The notes below the pieces were generated by a model. The model made no database searches, was not told the DNA's origin, and saw only the letters and a program-made list of their open reading frames with translations. The position numbers and the translations under genes were made by a program. From Desulfolutivibrio sulfodismutans DSM 3696 (GTDB lineage: Bacteria > Desulfobacterota > Desulfovibrionia > Desulfovibrionales > Desulfovibrionaceae), in NCBI RefSeq assembly GCF_013376455.1, contig NZ_CP045504.1, forward strand, positions 3,121,001-3,185,000: a stretch of 64,000 nt of DNA, in the 5' to 3' direction. Shown here piece after piece: positions 53,495-61,703 of the stretch; positions within the stretch are counted from its first letter, which is position 1; the number at the start of each line of letters is the position of its first letter.

Positions 53495-54013
53495 CTATTT
53501 GCCCACAAAGGCGTTTTCGTCGATCCGCGCGGGGTTGAAGCGGTCAACGGGGCCGGGAGACTGGACCGGATGCCCGACGACCACGAAGGAATGGGGGATG
53601 ATGTGCCCGGGCAGGGCGAACATCTTGGAAAAGGCCGCCACCCGTTCCGGCGTCGGATAGACGCCGGTCCATACCGAGCCAAGCCCTGTGGCCCGGGCAG
53701 CCAGGAGCATGTTCTGGATGGCGGCGGCGCAGTCCAGCACCCAGTAGCCCGGGTATTTTTCCAGGCTGGCGTCGCCCAGGACCAGGATGCCGACCGGCGC
53801 GGTGCGGACCATGGCCGCATAGGGATGAATGTCCGGTATCCTGTCCAGGATGTCCCTGTCCGTGACGACCAGGAACCGCCAGGGCTGGGCGTTCCCGGCG
53901 CTGGGCGCGGCCATGGCCGCGCGCAGGAGGGTTTCGATCTGTCCGGGGGAGACGGGCTTGCCGTCGAACTTGCGGATGCTGCGCCGGGTGTGGATGGCTT
54001 CCAAGGCGTCCAT
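53495..54013 (-). CDS. Nitroreductase-family flavoprotein
   Basis: The 172-residue protein starts MDALEAIHTRRSIRKFDGKP. It has the FMN-binding RRSIR element, the PSAGNAQPWRFLVV loop and a C-terminal GVYPTPERV region typical of the family. It can reduce nitro groups or quinones with NAD(P)H. It is the first gene of a flavin-enzyme operon and is divergent from the HxlR regulator. Confidence 0.9.
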   Translation of the reverse strand: MDALEAIHTRRSIRKFDGKPVSPGQIETLLRAAMAAPSAGNAQPWRFLVVTDRDILDRIPDIHPYAAMVRTAPVGILVLGDASLEKYPGYWVLDCAAAIQNMLLAARATGLGSVWTGVYPTPERVAAFSKMFALPGHIIPHSFVVVGHPVQSPGPVDRFNPARIDENAFVGK

Positions 54014-54199
54014 GGCGTTCTCCTTTCAAGGCTGGTGTCTTCTTTACACTTGGGGGGATTTTATGTAGTACTGTTGAAAAAGCAAGCAGGCACAAATAAG
54101 TATGGTAGTATGCTAAAGGAAACTATTGCGCCGGGCGGCGGTATCTGCCGTGACATCACGGGCGGATGAAACAAGCCGTACGGAAAGGAGCGAGCGTCC
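54014..54199. promoter_or_regulatory. Shared nitroreductase/HxlR promoter region
   Basis: This 186-base AT-rich region separates the divergent genes. On the minus strand TTGCTT and TAAAAT are 16 bases apart, a plausible nitroreductase promoter. The similar words TATGTAGTACTGT and AGTATGGTAGTATGC flank the centre and could be HxlR sites. Sites and promoter are by eye only. Confidence 0.45.
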
Positions 54200-54595
54200 A
54201 TGAGCGCCATCGAAGAGCGTCCCGGCGGGGCCTGCACCCTCAAGACCCTGGGCGGGCGCGAATATTACTGCACCATCGAGCTGTGCCTCCAGGTCATCGG
54301 CGGCAAGTGGAAGCCCATCATCCTGTGGCGGCTGCACATGGAGGGGGTGCGGCGGTTCGGGGAGCTGAAAAAGGCCATGCCCAACATCACCCAGAAGATG
54401 CTCACCCAGCAGCTTCGGGAGCTTGAGGCCGACGGCATGGTCAGTCGGCACGTGCATCCCGAGGTGCCTCCCCGGGTGGAATACGCCCTGACGCCACTGG
54501 GGGAAAGCGTCATTCCCATCCTGGAGCGCATGTGCGGCTGGGGCCGGGAGTTCGAGAAGCGGTTCGCCCCGGACGAGTGCGTCGTGGGCTTTTAG
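54200..54595 (+). CDS. HxlR-family regulator
   Basis: The 131-residue protein has the winged-helix pattern of the family: CTIELCLQVIGGKWKPIILW, RRFGELKKAMPNITQKMLTQ and LRELEADGMVSRHVHPEVPP. Cys at positions 12 and 24 could sense oxidants or electrophiles, as in some HxlR proteins. It most likely controls the divergent flavin-enzyme operon. Confidence 0.9.
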   Translation: MSAIEERPGGACTLKTLGGREYYCTIELCLQVIGGKWKPIILWRLHMEGVRRFGELKKAMPNITQKMLTQQLRELEADGMVSRHVHPEVPPRVEYALTPLGESVIPILERMCGWGREFEKRFAPDECVVGF

Positions 54596-54927
54596 CGCGC
54601 ATCCCCGTCCGGCCGTTGCGGTGGATGGGACAGCCCCGACATTCCGTGTCCTGGCCCCCGGTTGCGGCAGGGGAATTTGATCGCTGCGACCTGCGGGGCT
54701 TTCCTTTTTTGTCGAGTGTGATATGTCTCGACGGTCCAGGGGGCGGCTTTTTCTGCGTTCCCCGGCAGCATCTCGTTTACGCGCCAACAATCCTGATGCA
54801 GTACCCGCCCCGGGATGTATGAACGGGCGGGGTGAATTCCGGAATACGCCAGCGTTTCCGCATTCGATGTGTTGGCCCCCTGCAGGGGGTCGTCGCGCGC
54901 CGGGCCAACCCTGCGCCAGGAAGCCGC

Positions 54928-56064
54928 ATGACCAAATTCGCCTTGACCTGGCGTTACGCCAGCGCCCTGCTGCTCCTGGCCGCCCTGGCCGGGGGGTCGT
55001 ATCTGTTTCTGGACAGGAGCATGGACCTGGAAAGGCGTCGGGCCGTGGTGATCGACCTGAGCGTGCGGCAGCGCATGCTGGCCCAGAGCGTGGTGATCCT
55101 CGGCTTTGTCGCGGATCGCGCAGCCCAGCCGTCCGTCCGGGATGCGGCCCTTGGCGAGATGCAGGGGGCCCTGCGCGAACTGCTTTCGATCCATGCCCGG
55201 CTGGGCAGTCTCCAGATCGGAGATTTGGCCCCTCCGGACGCCGACTCCTGGCTGGAGAGCACGCGGCGTCTGGACGTGTTCGTGAACACGGCCCGTACCG
55301 TGGCCCGGCAGGTCCAGGCCGGGAAGCCCTTGTCCCATGCCTTGATCATCCGCCTCCATGAGACGGGCGGCCTGGAGCTTTTGGCCGGGCTGGACGCCCT
55401 GCTCCTGCATCATCAAAGCGAGAGCGGACAGAGTCTTTTCCTTTTGGACCGTCTGCCGCTGGCGTTTTTTCTCGGGACATTGGCCATCCTGGCCTTCATG
55501 GGCGTGATGCTGTTTCGGCCCCTGGTCAACGATATCGTGGCCGACAGGCGCTCTCTGGAGATCGCCAACGAAGAATTGGGCAAGCTGGCCACGGTGGACT
55601 GTCTGACCGGGCTTTTCAACCGCCGCAAGTTCGACGAGGTGGTGGTCCGGGAGATGGAGCTGGCCCGGCGTTATGCCGACCATGTCTCGCTTTTGATGTT
55701 CGACATCGACCATTTCAAGACCATCAACGACACCCTGGGCCATGCCGTGGGCGACAAGGTGCTGGCGGATCTGGGGCGGCTGGCCGTAACCAGCATGCGT
55801 TCCGTGGACTACGTGTTTCGCTGGGGCGGCGAGGAGTTTTTGATCCTGGCCCCGCGCACGGACGACCATGCCGCCTTTGGCGTGGCCGAGAAACTGCGCC
55901 AGACGGTTGCGGCCCACTGGTTTTCAGACGGGGTTCGGTTGACGATAAGCCTGGGCGTGGCCGAATACCGGCCCGGGGAAGGCCTGGAGGACTGGCTGAC
56001 CCGGGTGGACCAGGCCATGTACGCCGCCAAACGCGGCGGCCGCAACAAGACCATGGCCGGATAG
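54928..56064 (+). CDS. Membrane diguanylate cyclase (GGDEF)
   Basis: The 378-residue protein has two membrane segments (residues ~10-28 and ~178-198) around a periplasmic helical domain resembling the PilJ/NarX-type N-terminal (LSVRQRMLAQSVVILGFVAD). A cytoplasmic GGDEF domain follows. The active site is GGEEF at residues 300-304, and the inhibitory RxxD site is RSVD at 291-294, so cyclic di-GMP synthesis with product feedback is expected. The start follows AGGA. The ligand could be a nitrogen oxide or another small signal; this is inferred from the sensor type only. Confidence 0.92.
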   Translation: MTKFALTWRYASALLLLAALAGGSYLFLDRSMDLERRRAVVIDLSVRQRMLAQSVVILGFVADRAAQPSVRDAALGEMQGALRELLSIHARLGSLQIGDLAPPDADSWLESTRRLDVFVNTARTVARQVQAGKPLSHALIIRLHETGGLELLAGLDALLLHHQSESGQSLFLLDRLPLAFFLGTLAILAFMGVMLFRPLVNDIVADRRSLEIANEELGKLATVDCLTGLFNRRKFDEVVVREMELARRYADHVSLLMFDIDHFKTINDTLGHAVGDKVLADLGRLAVTSMRSVDYVFRWGGEEFLILAPRTDDHAAFGVAEKLRQTVAAHWFSDGVRLTISLGVAEYRPGEGLEDWLTRVDQAMYAAKRGGRNKTMAG

Positions 56065-56090
56065 GTCTGTGGGTCGCGGGCCGGGCAGGG

Positions 56091-56126
56091 CAGGATAGGG
56101 CAGGATAGGGCAGGGTAGGGCAGGGG
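56091..56126 (+). repeat. 10-bp tandem repeats
   Basis: The unit CAGGATAGGG is repeated about three and a half times directly behind the GGDEF gene. It may be a hypervariable tract. Confidence 0.8.
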
Positions 56127-56130
56127 GAAA

Positions 56131-56170
56131 GCCTCCGGCGGCCAAAGGGGCGCAGCCCCTTTGGAAACCC
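56131..56170 (+). repeat. Hairpin related to the intergenic elements
   Basis: GCCTCCGGCGGCC is followed by CCAAAGGGGC and GCCCCTTTGG pairing around GCA. The same lead sequence, in the opposite orientation, borders the elements at 52666 and 59357. In all three places it lies downstream of a gene and points along its transcription. Confidence 0.6.
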
Positions 56171-56221
56171 GCCTGGGGAAGAGGTGTTGGATGTGGGGAG
56201 CGTGCGACCGGCCCCGTAGCC

Positions 56222-56536
56222 TCAAATGGGCGGGGCGATGGTCACCAGCACCCGCATGCGGGTCGCGGCCCGCACCCCGTGCGGCTCGGCGATGTCCGAC
56301 ACCAGCACGTCGCCTGCCCGGGCGGGCATGGTCCCGCCCTCGGCCAGAAACTCCCCCTCGCCCTCGATGACCGCGATGGACAGTTGCCCCTCCAGGTCGT
56401 GGGAGTGGATGGGCAGTTCCTGGCCCGGCTCGAAATTGAAGTTCAGGATCTTGAAATACGGCGAGTCGTGCACCAAAAGCTTGCCGAAGCCCGTCTCCTT
56501 GAACGTCCCTGCCTCGAACAGATTGGTCTTGCGCAT
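56222..56536 (-). CDS. Small cupin protein
   Basis: The 104-residue single-domain cupin carries LPIHSHDLEGQLSIAVIEGE, with two His and a Glu as metal ligands, and a second motif including His near EPHGVRA. It may bind a metal and act on or sense a small molecule. The start is after GGGAGGAC. It lies near the ferredoxin-hcp operon, with a 188-base gap, and may belong to the same response. Confidence 0.8.
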   Translation of the reverse strand: MRKTNLFEAGTFKETGFGKLLVHDSPYFKILNFNFEPGQELPIHSHDLEGQLSIAVIEGEGEFLAEGGTMPARAGDVLVSDIAEPHGVRAATRMRVLVTIAPPI

Positions 56537-56724
56537 AGTCTGTCCTCCCTGATGGCCCGGGCAAACGAAACGCGCCGGGTCGTTGTTCTTTTGAAAAGGC
56601 CCTGTCCCATGCAGGCGCATGGCGGCATTCCGCCGAACCGCTGAAAAAGACGAAGTATTTTGAATACAGTCCTTTCAGGATGCGTTTCGCAAACCGCATG
56701 GGCAAGCCTTGCCCATGACCGGGA

Positions 56725-57519
56725 CTACCCCATGCAGGCGCACGCACCCTGCGGCCTGGACAGGCCGCCCACCATCTCCCGGGCGATGATCTCGCCCCGG
56801 CGCGACACCACGACGCGCTTCACCGGCAGGTTGCAGCCCGATCCCTCCACGGCCGCCAGGGCGATGCGGTGCAGCCCGTGGCAGCACGGCACCTCCATCT
56901 CCAGGACCGTGATGTCCGAGATGCCCGAGGTCCGGATCATGTCCGTCAGCTTGGCCACGTAGGCCGCCGCGTCGTCGAACTTGGGGCAGCCGATGGCCAC
57001 GCAACGTCCGGCCAGGAAGTCGTGGTAGCCCGGAAACGAGGCCGGAACGCAGTCTGCGGCCAGAAGCAGGCTCGCCCCGCGCAGAAACGGCGCGTCGGGC
57101 GGGATGAGCCGCAACTGGATGGGCCAGTGGGACAGGGCCGAGGTCCGTCCCGTTCCCGACATGGAGGCTCCGGCGGCGGAGGCGGCGAACCCTGTGGGGG
57201 CGTTGGCCTTCTCGCACGGCGAAAGGGTCATCACGTTGCTTGATGGGCAGCCGCAGGGCATGGGAGCGGCCTTTTCGGCGGCCAGCATGGCCTGCACGGC
57301 CTGCTCGTCAAAGGCCTCGGCCGGGCGTTCGACGATTTTGAGCGCGCCCGTGGGGCATTCGCCGAGGCAGGCCCCCAGGCCGTCGCAATACCGCTCGGCC
57401 ACAAGCCGGGCCTTGCCGTCCACGATGCGCAGCGCCCCCTCGGCGCAGCCCGTGATGCACTGGCCGCAGCCGTTGCACAGCTTTTCGTCGATTTCGATGA
57501 TCTTTCGCGTGGCGTTCAT
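56725..57519 (-). CDS. Hcp-associated ferredoxin
   Basis: The 264-residue protein has a standard [4Fe-4S] motif at Cys15/18/21/25 and a second, less regular one (Cys45, Cys51, Cys55). A ~200-residue C-terminal domain follows with further cysteines (PCGCPSS, SPCEKAN, IGCPKF, VPCCHGLH). This type of ferredoxin is regularly found next to hcp in sulfate reducers and probably supplies electrons to it. It lies 88 bases after hcp. A 9-bp inverted repeat (57544-57552 with 57570-57578) lies between them. Confidence 0.85.
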   Translation of the reverse strand: MNATRKIIEIDEKLCNGCGQCITGCAEGALRIVDGKARLVAERYCDGLGACLGECPTGALKIVERPAEAFDEQAVQAMLAAEKAAPMPCGCPSSNVMTLSPCEKANAPTGFAASAAGASMSGTGRTSALSHWPIQLRLIPPDAPFLRGASLLLAADCVPASFPGYHDFLAGRCVAIGCPKFDDAAAYVAKLTDMIRTSGISDITVLEMEVPCCHGLHRIALAAVEGSGCNLPVKRVVVSRRGEIIAREMVGGLSRPQGACACMG

Positions 57520-57607
57520 ATGTCTTCCTTTGACCCTTGGGTCGGGGAGGCTTCGACCGAATCCGGATCAGCCTCCCCTGGCCTCAGGTGTTGTGCATGG
57601 ACCCCGG

Positions 57608-59227
57608 CTAGCCGAGGATGGCCTTCAAGTCCTCGTCAGGCGTGGTGATGGGTTTGATGTCATAGGTTTCCACCAGGAACTTCAGGACGTTGGGCGTCAA
57701 AAAGGCGGGCAGGGACGGTCCCAGTCGGATGTTTTTGATGCCCAGCGACAAAAGCGTGAGCAGAATGGCCACGGCCTTTTGCTCGTACCAGGACAGGACC
57801 ATGGACAGGGGCAGGTCGTTGACCCCGCACTCGAAGGCCTTGGCCAGGGCCACGGCCACCTGGATGGCCGAATAGGCGTCGTTGCACTGGCCGATGTCCA
57901 GAAGGCGCGGGATGCCGCCGATGTCGCCGAGCTTTTGGTCGAAGAAGCGGAACTTGCCGCAGGCCAGGGTCAGGATCACGGTGTCGGCCGGGGCCTTCTC
58001 CACAAACTCGGTGTAGTAGTTGCGCCCGGGCTTGGCCCCGTCGCAACCGGCCACCAGGAAGAAGTGGCGGATCTTTCCGGCCTTGACCGCGTCGATGACC
58101 GCTCCGGCCACGCCCAGGATGGCGTTTCTGGCGAATCCCACCATGACCGATCCCTTGTCCGTGTCCTCGGCAAATCCCGGCATGGCCAGGGCCTTGGCGA
58201 TGACCGGGCCGAAGTCGCCGTTTTTGACGTGGGTCACGCCCGGCCAGCCCACAAGGCCCGTGGTGAAGATGTTGTCCTGATAGACGGCCCCGGGCTTCTG
58301 GATGCAGTTGGTGGTCATGAGGATGGCCCCTGGGAAGACCGCGAATTCCTTCTGCTGGTTCTGCCAGGCCGTGCCGTAGTGGCCGTAAAAATGCTTGAAT
58401 TTTTTCAGTTCCGGATAGCCGTGGCAGGGCAGCATTTCGCCGTGGGTGTAGATGAAAATGCCCTTGCCCTCGGTCTGCTTCAAAAGATCGTGCAGGTCTT
58501 TCAGATCATGCCCCGAAACCAGGATGGCCTTGCCCGCCTTGGCCCCCAGGGGAACCTCGGTGGGTACGGGGTGGCCGTAGGTTCCGGTGTTGGCCGCGTC
58601 GAGCAGCTCCATGGCCTTGAGGTTGGCCTGGCCGCATTCGAGGACCAGGGCGACCATGGCCCCCAGGTCCAGGGAGGGGTCGAAAACCGCCGCCAGGGCC
58701 TTGTGCGTGAACTCGGCCACGGCGTCGTCCGTATGCCCCAGGATGGCGGCATGGTCGGCATAGGCGGCCACGCCCTTGAGGCCGAAAATGAGCGTATGCT
58801 TCAGCGACAAGACGTCGGGGTCCACGGCCGGAATGCTTTTGAGCCCGTGCTCATGGCCCTGGGCGGTAAGGCCGTCCAGGGATTTCGCCGGTTCATAGTC
58901 CGCCGGGCCGCCGGTGACGGCCAGGCCCGCCTTGGCCGCCAGGGCCTTGCGCATGGCCACGGTCTTTTCAATCAGGGCCGGAAACCGCTCGGGGTCGAAA
59001 TTGACGTTGGTCAGGGTGGAGAACATGGCGGCCATGGTGAAATGGTTGACCTCGGGGTCCACCACGCCCTTTTCCCTGGCCGCGTGGGCCACCTGGGACA
59101 GTCCGCACAAGGCGTAGACCAGGAGATCCTGGAGATCGGACACCTCGGGCTTTTTGCCGCACACGCCGAGCTTGTCACAGCCGAGACCCTTGGCGGTCTG
59201 TTCGCATTGGTAACAAAACATGTTCAC
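57608..59227 (-). CDS. hcp: Hybrid cluster protein (hydroxylamine/NO reductase)
   Basis: The 539-residue protein reduces nitric oxide or hydroxylamine and protects against nitrosative stress. Cys5, Cys8, Cys17 and Cys23 (CYQCEQTAKGLGCDKLGVC) hold the N-terminal cubane. Later conserved Cys and His residues (VALVLECGQANLKAM; TNCIQKPG; TLACGKFRF) hold the hybrid cluster. The length is that of class I Hcp. The start is after AGGAGG. A palindromic HcpR-type box lies about 70 bases upstream. Confidence 0.95.
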   Translation of the reverse strand: MNMFCYQCEQTAKGLGCDKLGVCGKKPEVSDLQDLLVYALCGLSQVAHAAREKGVVDPEVNHFTMAAMFSTLTNVNFDPERFPALIEKTVAMRKALAAKAGLAVTGGPADYEPAKSLDGLTAQGHEHGLKSIPAVDPDVLSLKHTLIFGLKGVAAYADHAAILGHTDDAVAEFTHKALAAVFDPSLDLGAMVALVLECGQANLKAMELLDAANTGTYGHPVPTEVPLGAKAGKAILVSGHDLKDLHDLLKQTEGKGIFIYTHGEMLPCHGYPELKKFKHFYGHYGTAWQNQQKEFAVFPGAILMTTNCIQKPGAVYQDNIFTTGLVGWPGVTHVKNGDFGPVIAKALAMPGFAEDTDKGSVMVGFARNAILGVAGAVIDAVKAGKIRHFFLVAGCDGAKPGRNYYTEFVEKAPADTVILTLACGKFRFFDQKLGDIGGIPRLLDIGQCNDAYSAIQVAVALAKAFECGVNDLPLSMVLSWYEQKAVAILLTLLSLGIKNIRLGPSLPAFLTPNVLKFLVETYDIKPITTPDEDLKAILG

Positions 59228-59295
59228 GTCCTCCTGTTGAAAGTTGGCATTTGCCGTGTTGGGACAAGAGATACATCCCCTGGCCCGATGCGCCC

Positions 59296-59309
59296 TTGAC
59301 GTAAGTCAA
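59296..59309. promoter_or_regulatory. HcpR-type operator upstream of hcp
   Basis: TTGAC-GTAA-GTCAA is a perfect 5-bp palindrome with a four-base spacer. A -10-like GATGTAT element on the minus strand would put the box centre near -40, a typical activator position for Crp/Fnr proteins. Almost the same box lies before the small reductase operon. Confidence 0.75.
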
Positions 59310-59356
59310 AAGGGGCAAGATTTTTCCGGGGATGGGGCCGCCGCCCCAGACCCCGC

Positions 59357-59556
59357 CCGGGGGGAATCATTCCCCCCGGACCCCCCGTTCCCGGGCGCGT
59401 AGCCGCGCAAGCAAGGCTTGCGCGGCTACGCGCCCGGAAAGGCGGGGAGTTTGCGGGAAACGGTATACCTGTGGGCGGGAAGAGGCAAAGCTATTGAAAG
59501 TTTTTGGGAGAGGGGTCCAGGGGAGAACCCTTTTTCCAAAAAGGGTTCTCCCCTGG
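59357..59556. repeat. Three-hairpin intergenic element, copy 2
   Basis: The order is as in copy 1: CCGGGGGGAA-TCA-TTCCCCCCGG (59357-59379), a perfect 22-bp-arm hairpin around AAG (59391-59437), and a perfect 19-bp-arm hairpin around CC with A/T tips (59517-59556). The last lies 11 bases beyond the stop codon of the minus-strand gene at 59568 and may terminate it. The 340-base gap 59228-59567 contains this element, the HcpR box and no gene. Confidence 0.75.
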
Positions 59557-59567
59557 CCGCCGGAGGC

Positions 59568-60899
59568 CTAAATCCGCGCCACGCCCAGGAAGACGGCGTG
59601 CAGCGAGATGACCACGGCCAGAAAGATCTGGCGGGAGATGTCGGGCGAAAGGCCGAACAGGCGGTAGCCCATGTGGGAGGCGGGGTTTTTTCTGGGGCAC
59701 ACGCCCACGCAGTCGCCGCACAGGGTGCAGGAGAGCCCCGGGCGGCCCAGGGAGACGTCGCGCTCGGACAGGGCCCCGTAGCGGCAGGCCTGGGAGCAGC
59801 GGCCGCAGCGGGAAAAGCGGTCGCATCCGGCGTCCATGCGCAGCCGCCAGGGCGAGAGCCTGCCAAGCAGGTTGCCGACAAGGCCGATGGGGCAATAGGC
59901 CGTGCAGTGGACCATCATGCCCCGGCGTCGGGAGACGGCCAGCATGACCAAGACGCCGACGAGGCCGAAGGCGGCGGCCAGGATGGCGGCCGTGAGGCCG
60001 GGGACGCCCAGGAGCCGCAAGGCCAGGGCGGAAAGGACCGTCAGGGCCAGGGCCAGGGAGCGCGTGAGCCAGGCGTGGCGCGGCAGGGAGGCGGGTGGCT
60101 TGGGGCCAAGGCGTGAGGCGGCGTCGTCCCAGGCCCCGATGTAGCACAGGTGCGAACACCAGGCCGGTCCCACGAGAAAAAGCGTGGACAGGTACAGGAT
60201 GGGCATGAAAAAGCCGCCGCCCCGGTAGAGGGGGCCGCCGACGATGAGCGCCGGCACGGGCAGGTGCAGCGCGCCGGTCATGAGGAAATCGGGCAGCCCG
60301 GCCAGCCCCAGGGCGAGTTGGGCGAAGAACACGGCCGAGAAAAGGCCCCAGTAGCGCGGCCGAAGCCGTCTGGCCCGGGCCGGGTCGGCCATGGCCCCGG
60401 CTAAGAGCGCGGCGTAGACGGCCAGGGCCAGGATCTCCAGACGTCCAAAGCCCGGAAAGAAGCGGTCGGCGAGGAGGATGGAAATGCCCGCCTTGGCCCG
60501 GGCCAGCTCCAGGATGGCCATGGTCAGGACCATGGCGGCGGCCTGGAGCGTGGCCGTGCCCGCGCCGCCTGGAAAGCGTTTTTTCGCCGAGGTTGTGGTC
60601 AGCAGCCAGGCCGCGGCCAGGCACAGGGCGGCCACCCCGCCGAGGATCAGGCCCAGCCGCAGCCAGGGTTCGCCGAAGGCCCGGCGCAGGGCGGCCAGTT
60701 CCAGGGCCGTATTCGCCCAAAAAAGCGCCGCGCCGCCCAGAAGCGGGATGGCGGCCAGCCGGACGAAGGCCCGGCGGGAAAAAAGCAGCCCCGCACAGCC
60801 CAGGCAGGCCGAAAAAAGCCCCATGTCGCCGAGGCGCAGGCCGTGGGCGGCGGTGAGCGCAAAGGCCAGGACGGCGGGGAGAAGCGACAGGGCGGCCAT
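59568..60899 (-). CDS. Membrane polyferredoxin (NapH/NosR-like)
   Basis: The 443-residue protein has about nine to ten membrane segments and a C-terminal half with conserved motifs. CSHLCYIGAWD and CTAYCPIG resemble the cysteine pairs of NapH/NosR membrane proteins, and two [4Fe-4S] motifs follow (CGRCSQAC with nearby Cys; CTLCGDCVGVCPRKNP). It probably moves electrons from the quinol pool to a cytoplasmic acceptor. The siroheme-type gene ends 6 bases before its start, so the pair likely works together. Confidence 0.85.
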   Translation of the reverse strand: MAALSLLPAVLAFALTAAHGLRLGDMGLFSACLGCAGLLFSRRAFVRLAAIPLLGGAALFWANTALELAALRRAFGEPWLRLGLILGGVAALCLAAAWLLTTTSAKKRFPGGAGTATLQAAAMVLTMAILELARAKAGISILLADRFFPGFGRLEILALAVYAALLAGAMADPARARRLRPRYWGLFSAVFFAQLALGLAGLPDFLMTGALHLPVPALIVGGPLYRGGGFFMPILYLSTLFLVGPAWCSHLCYIGAWDDAASRLGPKPPASLPRHAWLTRSLALALTVLSALALRLLGVPGLTAAILAAAFGLVGVLVMLAVSRRRGMMVHCTAYCPIGLVGNLLGRLSPWRLRMDAGCDRFSRCGRCSQACRYGALSERDVSLGRPGLSCTLCGDCVGVCPRKNPASHMGYRLFGLSPDISRQIFLAVVISLHAVFLGVARI

Positions 60900-60905
60900 G
60901 GGCGG

Positions 60906-61619
60906 TTATGTCCGATGTCGTGCGCGGGCGCGGGCCTGGGGATGGCCGGGGGATGGCCCGGACCTCAAGGTCGGCGCCTCGCCGCGCAGGATTTGGCCCA
61001 CGGCCGTGGCGTCCTTGGGCAAAAGGGCGGACAGGCGCACCCCGGGACGATGCCGGGCCATGAAAAAGGCCGCCAGGCGCGCCAGGCAGGCGGCGGCCTC
61101 GGCGTCGGAAAAAAGACCCGGAAGCTCTACGGCCAGGGCCGGATGCCGTCCCAGCCGCCCCCCGGCCATGACCCGCCAGCCTAAGCGGTCCAGGGCCAGG
61201 GCCTCATGGGGGCAGGCCCGGACGCACAGGCCGCAGCCCAGGCACGATGTGCGGTCGATGACCGGCCCGTCCGGGGTGATGGCCACAAGGCGTTCGGGAC
61301 AGGCCGCAGCGCAGGCCCCGCAGCCCGTGCACCGGTCGGGCTCGCGGGCCGGGCGGCAGGCCCGGATGAGCCCGAAGTCCGCCACTTGGGGGCCGGCGCA
61401 GGCGTTGGGGCATCCGGCCAGTACGACCTTTATGGCCTGATGGTGGCGGATGGAGGGTTCTTTTTCGGCCAAAAACGCGGGCCAGCCCGCTTCGGTGAGG
61501 GTGTGGCCTAACAGTCCGGCCATGTCCGTGTCGCAGGGCAGGGCATGGGGACAGGGCCGGGCCCCGGGGGCCGGGTCGAGGCCCCGGCAGGTGGTGAGGC
61601 GGAAGGTGTGTTCGGACAT
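60906..61619 (-). CDS. Small siroheme-type reductase fused to a diferredoxin
   Basis: The 237-residue protein contains the full siroheme/[4Fe-4S] ligand signature, Cys23-x5-Cys29 and Cys70-x3-Cys74 (GCPNAC). Two ferredoxin motifs follow (Cys97/100/103/107 and Cys126/129/132/136). It is close in size to the small low-spin sulfite reductases known from Desulfovibrio, but with an added diferredoxin. Reduction of nitrite or sulfite is the likely reaction. An HcpR-type box upstream points to nitrosative stress. A C-terminal Arg-rich tail is unusual. Confidence 0.75.
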   Translation of the reverse strand: MSEHTFRLTTCRGLDPAPGARPCPHALPCDTDMAGLLGHTLTEAGWPAFLAEKEPSIRHHQAIKVVLAGCPNACAGPQVADFGLIRACRPAREPDRCTGCGACAAACPERLVAITPDGPVIDRTSCLGCGLCVRACPHEALALDRLGWRVMAGGRLGRHPALAVELPGLFSDAEAAACLARLAAFFMARHRPGVRLSALLPKDATAVGQILRGEAPTLRSGPSPGHPQARARARHRT

Positions 61620-61668
61620 GGGCGGCGATCCTTTTGGCGTGGTGTATCCCGAACGGGCCGGGCTGGCC

Positions 61669-61682
61669 TTGACGTAGGTCAA
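61669..61682. promoter_or_regulatory. HcpR-type operator between the reductase operon and hcpR
   Basis: TTGAC-GTAG-GTCAA is almost the same as the box before hcp. It lies 49 bases from the reductase start and 21 bases from the hcpR start. A GATACA element on the minus strand would again put the box centre near -40. For hcpR itself the position suggests self-control. Confidence 0.75.
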
Positions 61683-61703
61683 AAAACCAGGAATCGAAAG
61701 CCC

